From Lates calcarifer (Eukaryota; Chordata; Actinopteri; Centropomidae): 64,000 nt of DNA. This document shows positions 61,801-64,000 of this stretch, in pieces (the first letter of the stretch is position 1; each line of letters opens with the position of its first letter). The translations under genes were made by a program, and so were the position numbers. The DNA is taken from NCBI RefSeq assembly GCF_001640805.2, contig NW_026116709.1, positions 558,001 to 622,000 of the forward strand. Reading direction: 5' to 3'. The notes beneath the pieces were generated by a model, which made no database searches, was not told where the DNA came from, and saw nothing but the letters and a program-made list of their open reading frames with translations.

Positions 61801-64000
61801 CATAATGTGTTTTTTTCCCCAATCTTCCATCAGGCAGTTGTTTTTATTTATTTCACCTCAGTATGGAAATCAACATGTCAAAGTGATCATTAGTTGGTGA
61901 TATACAGACTCTGCAATCAATTTGAATTTACAGCTGCACAACCATGAGAACCATAAAAGCAGATGTAATTTTCACTGTGGAGGATTACCTGCTGTAAGCT
62001 TCTATACATGGACTTTCATTCTGCAGTGGGTGAGTGGAGATTATATAGCTGTATTCATGATTGGCTGGCAAGACTACATGGTTACAAACAGCAGATATTT
62101 ATTGCAGCTCCATTGTAGCTGGTGAAACATCTTAGACATATTCTAACTGCAGTGAAAGCTTTAGGCCTTTAAGCCACTTAATTCTGTTTAAGGGATTTAC
62201 TTCATTTACTGAGTCAATTCCATCTCACTAAAAGGAGCTGAAAGGTTAGAATTCATTGGCTGATTAGGTTCAAGATTATAAAATACACCTCAGATTCCAG
62301 TAGAATTCATACATTTGACATACATACATTTAACAAATTAAATGAAATGTCTTTTGTGAGTCCCGTGGTGAAATAAATCCAAAATTTGAGTTGAATTTAT
62401 CTCTTTTGCTCGTAGGATCTCAGACTAACCCATGAATTCTGGTTGTTTTATTTAGAATAGAATAGAATAGGCATTATTCTATTCTATTCTGTTCTATTCT
62501 ATTCTAAATTTTAAAAAAAAGTAGGGAGCCTCTTTTCCCCTATTTTGTAGACAGATTGTATTTTACAGTCTTTTTTCATATTATGAGAGGGAGCTCAGCT
62601 CCTTATTTTGAAAATTAATTTCTGACCATTATAGCAATAGATCTTGATGACTTCCCAATGATGTATATGCTCTGAAACCATAACCTTATAAACATATTTC
62701 CACTGCCACCAGTAAGGAAAGATGCCATTTGCATGTGAAATGAATTAATGTACGGACCCATTGGAATTCTTGGACTTTGATGTGTTTGTTACATCGGCAA
62801 CACTTCTGGCTCAGGAAGCCTGGGGTCATGAGGAATATACACTTCAGTCATGTTTCAGTTCAGTCAGTAGGCTGGAGCTCTGGTTAAGAGATTGATAGGC
62901 TTTGATTTCTGTACATGAAAACCATTTCACTGTTGGGACTCAGAGTCTGATTAATTACCACTCATGGCTGCAGAGGGCGCTGCTGCACAGAGAAATTTAC
63001 ATTTTGTTGCTTTAAAATGGACAGCTTGGACTGTTCCACTCAACAGCATGTTTATTACTGTCACCATGACAATGAAGATGTCGGGACCACCACTGCCATA
63101 GGGGGCTATTTCAGGAGATGCCCCTATAGTCACCAGTCAGGGCATCATACAGCTCCTCAGTGAGTTCCGTGAACTTCACAGATCCAAATATCAATTGACC
63201 AGTTGACCACAAAACCACCACAACAATTGTGATCCCACTAAAGTTTTTGATATGTAATTTTTTTTTCTTCACTAATTATTATTATTATTTTTTTTTTTGC
63301 CAGAGCTAGTGTTGAATAATCCTCATAGTTACATGACCAAGCTATTTCTAAGCACATATACATAGGGCTTACAGAGGTTCCAGTTTTGCTCAGCGGCCAC
63401 AAAGTCAGTGCTGTTTTTAGAGCTTCTGGTGGCTTAGGTCAGACACCCAGTTTAATTCATCTTCTGTCTGTATCCTCTTATCAATACCACATAGGGCTCC
63501 ATTTTCCTGCAGGCCAGTGCCAGCGCGAGGGGATATGTTGTTCTCTGCAGTTTTCCTCCACTCTCTCTAACTCTTGATTTTTGTCACTTTCATATGAATG
63601 GACAAGTGCAGCACTATTCCTGATGAGACTGTGTGAAAATGTGTGCCATTATCTCCAACAATATTGCATCTCCTCTTTTTTCATTTGTAACACAGCTGTT
63701 TATAGCATTTTCAATTTGCACAGCTGAGGTCAACACTAAGAATGTTGTCCTAGAGAGACTGCCTGAAAAGTGTCCCTATTTTTAAATCATAAAATGTCCA
63801 ACAGTGAATTGTGCACTGCACTGTGTGTATTATAACCCTCATACATCTCATTCCTTCACACTGTTGCACTGGGTGAAATGTTCCTTCACCACCATGAATA
63901 CATGATCTGTGATTTATATTGACTCAGTCCTACATACACCATCCTGCTGCCCCAACTACTTACTAGAGCACCAAATGTGGATTGATATGCTGCTACAATT
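61801..64000. other. Right-edge intergenic DNA
   Basis: AT-rich, no gene recognised. Contains a (T)n/(ATT)n tract near 63,260-63,300. Confidence 0.4.
62453..62506. repeat. Inverted (AGAAT)n / (ATTCT)n pentamer repeat
   Basis: tagaatagaatagaatagg is followed by a short spacer and then ctattctattctgttctattctattcta, so the two pentamer arrays can pair into a hairpin. The attctattctat unit is the same tail as that of the repeat at 38.7 kb. Confidence 0.8.

Noticed and set aside
1..64000. CRISPR arrays, bacterial operons, phage or toxin-antitoxin systems
   Set aside because: No such structure is present; the sequence is a vertebrate intron-bearing genome throughout.

Overview
This is vertebrate nuclear DNA, almost certainly from a ray-finned (teleost) fish. 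Genes are split by GT-AG introns. The reconstructed proteins match vertebrate families closely, and the repeats are typical of fish: Tc1-like fragments, a hAT-type element with an 8-bp target duplication, a tRNA-derived SINE and L1/Tx1-like remains. Most of the open frames in the window are chance or intronic.

Layout. (1) 0-5 kb: a minus-strand first exon with a possible mitochondrial presequence (product not recognised), then plus-strand ppp1r11, a protein phosphatase 1 inhibitor / E3 ligase. (2) 5-14.8 kb: no convincing gene. The interval 10.3-13.0 kb may be a spliced 3'UTR exon of the next gene. (3) 14.8-16.7 kb, minus: a one-exon homologue of human C6orf47. (4) 17.5-20.0 kb, minus: a seven-exon, TATA-driven, 5'TOP-like non-coding gene with SNORD48 and two SNORD52-like C/D snoRNAs in its introns. 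This is the fish counterpart of SNHG32 (C6orf48). (5) 20.9-40.4 kb, plus: sacm1l, the Sac1 phosphoinositide phosphatase of the ER and Golgi, with all 20 coding exons resolved. (6) 45.7-49.2 kb, plus: trnau1ap (SECp43), a tRNA-Sec associated RRM protein. (7) 49-56.8 kb: repeat-rich, with a GC-richer tract at 51.3-52.4 kb that could hold an upstream exon of tmem200b. (8) 56.8-59.1 kb, plus: tmem200b. (9) 59.1-64 kb: no gene seen, but one tract at 61.0-61.8 kb looks like a possible conserved non-coding element.

PPP1R11, C6orf47 and SNHG32 lie in the human MHC region on 6p, SACM1L on 3p21, and TRNAU1AP and TMEM200B on 1p35. The window therefore joins blocks that are separate in mammals. The genes do not form a pathway.

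The observations most worth checking are three apparent single-base insertions in otherwise intact conserved coding sequence (two in sacm1l, one in tmem200b), the tandem SNORD52-like pair, a complete 28-codon ORF inside one exon of the snoRNA host, a GC-AG intron in sacm1l, and a foldback transposon at 50.4-51.2 kb. I found no evidence for an exotic new system. Exon boundaries were placed by reading splice consensus and by comparison with remembered family sequences; no search was run.
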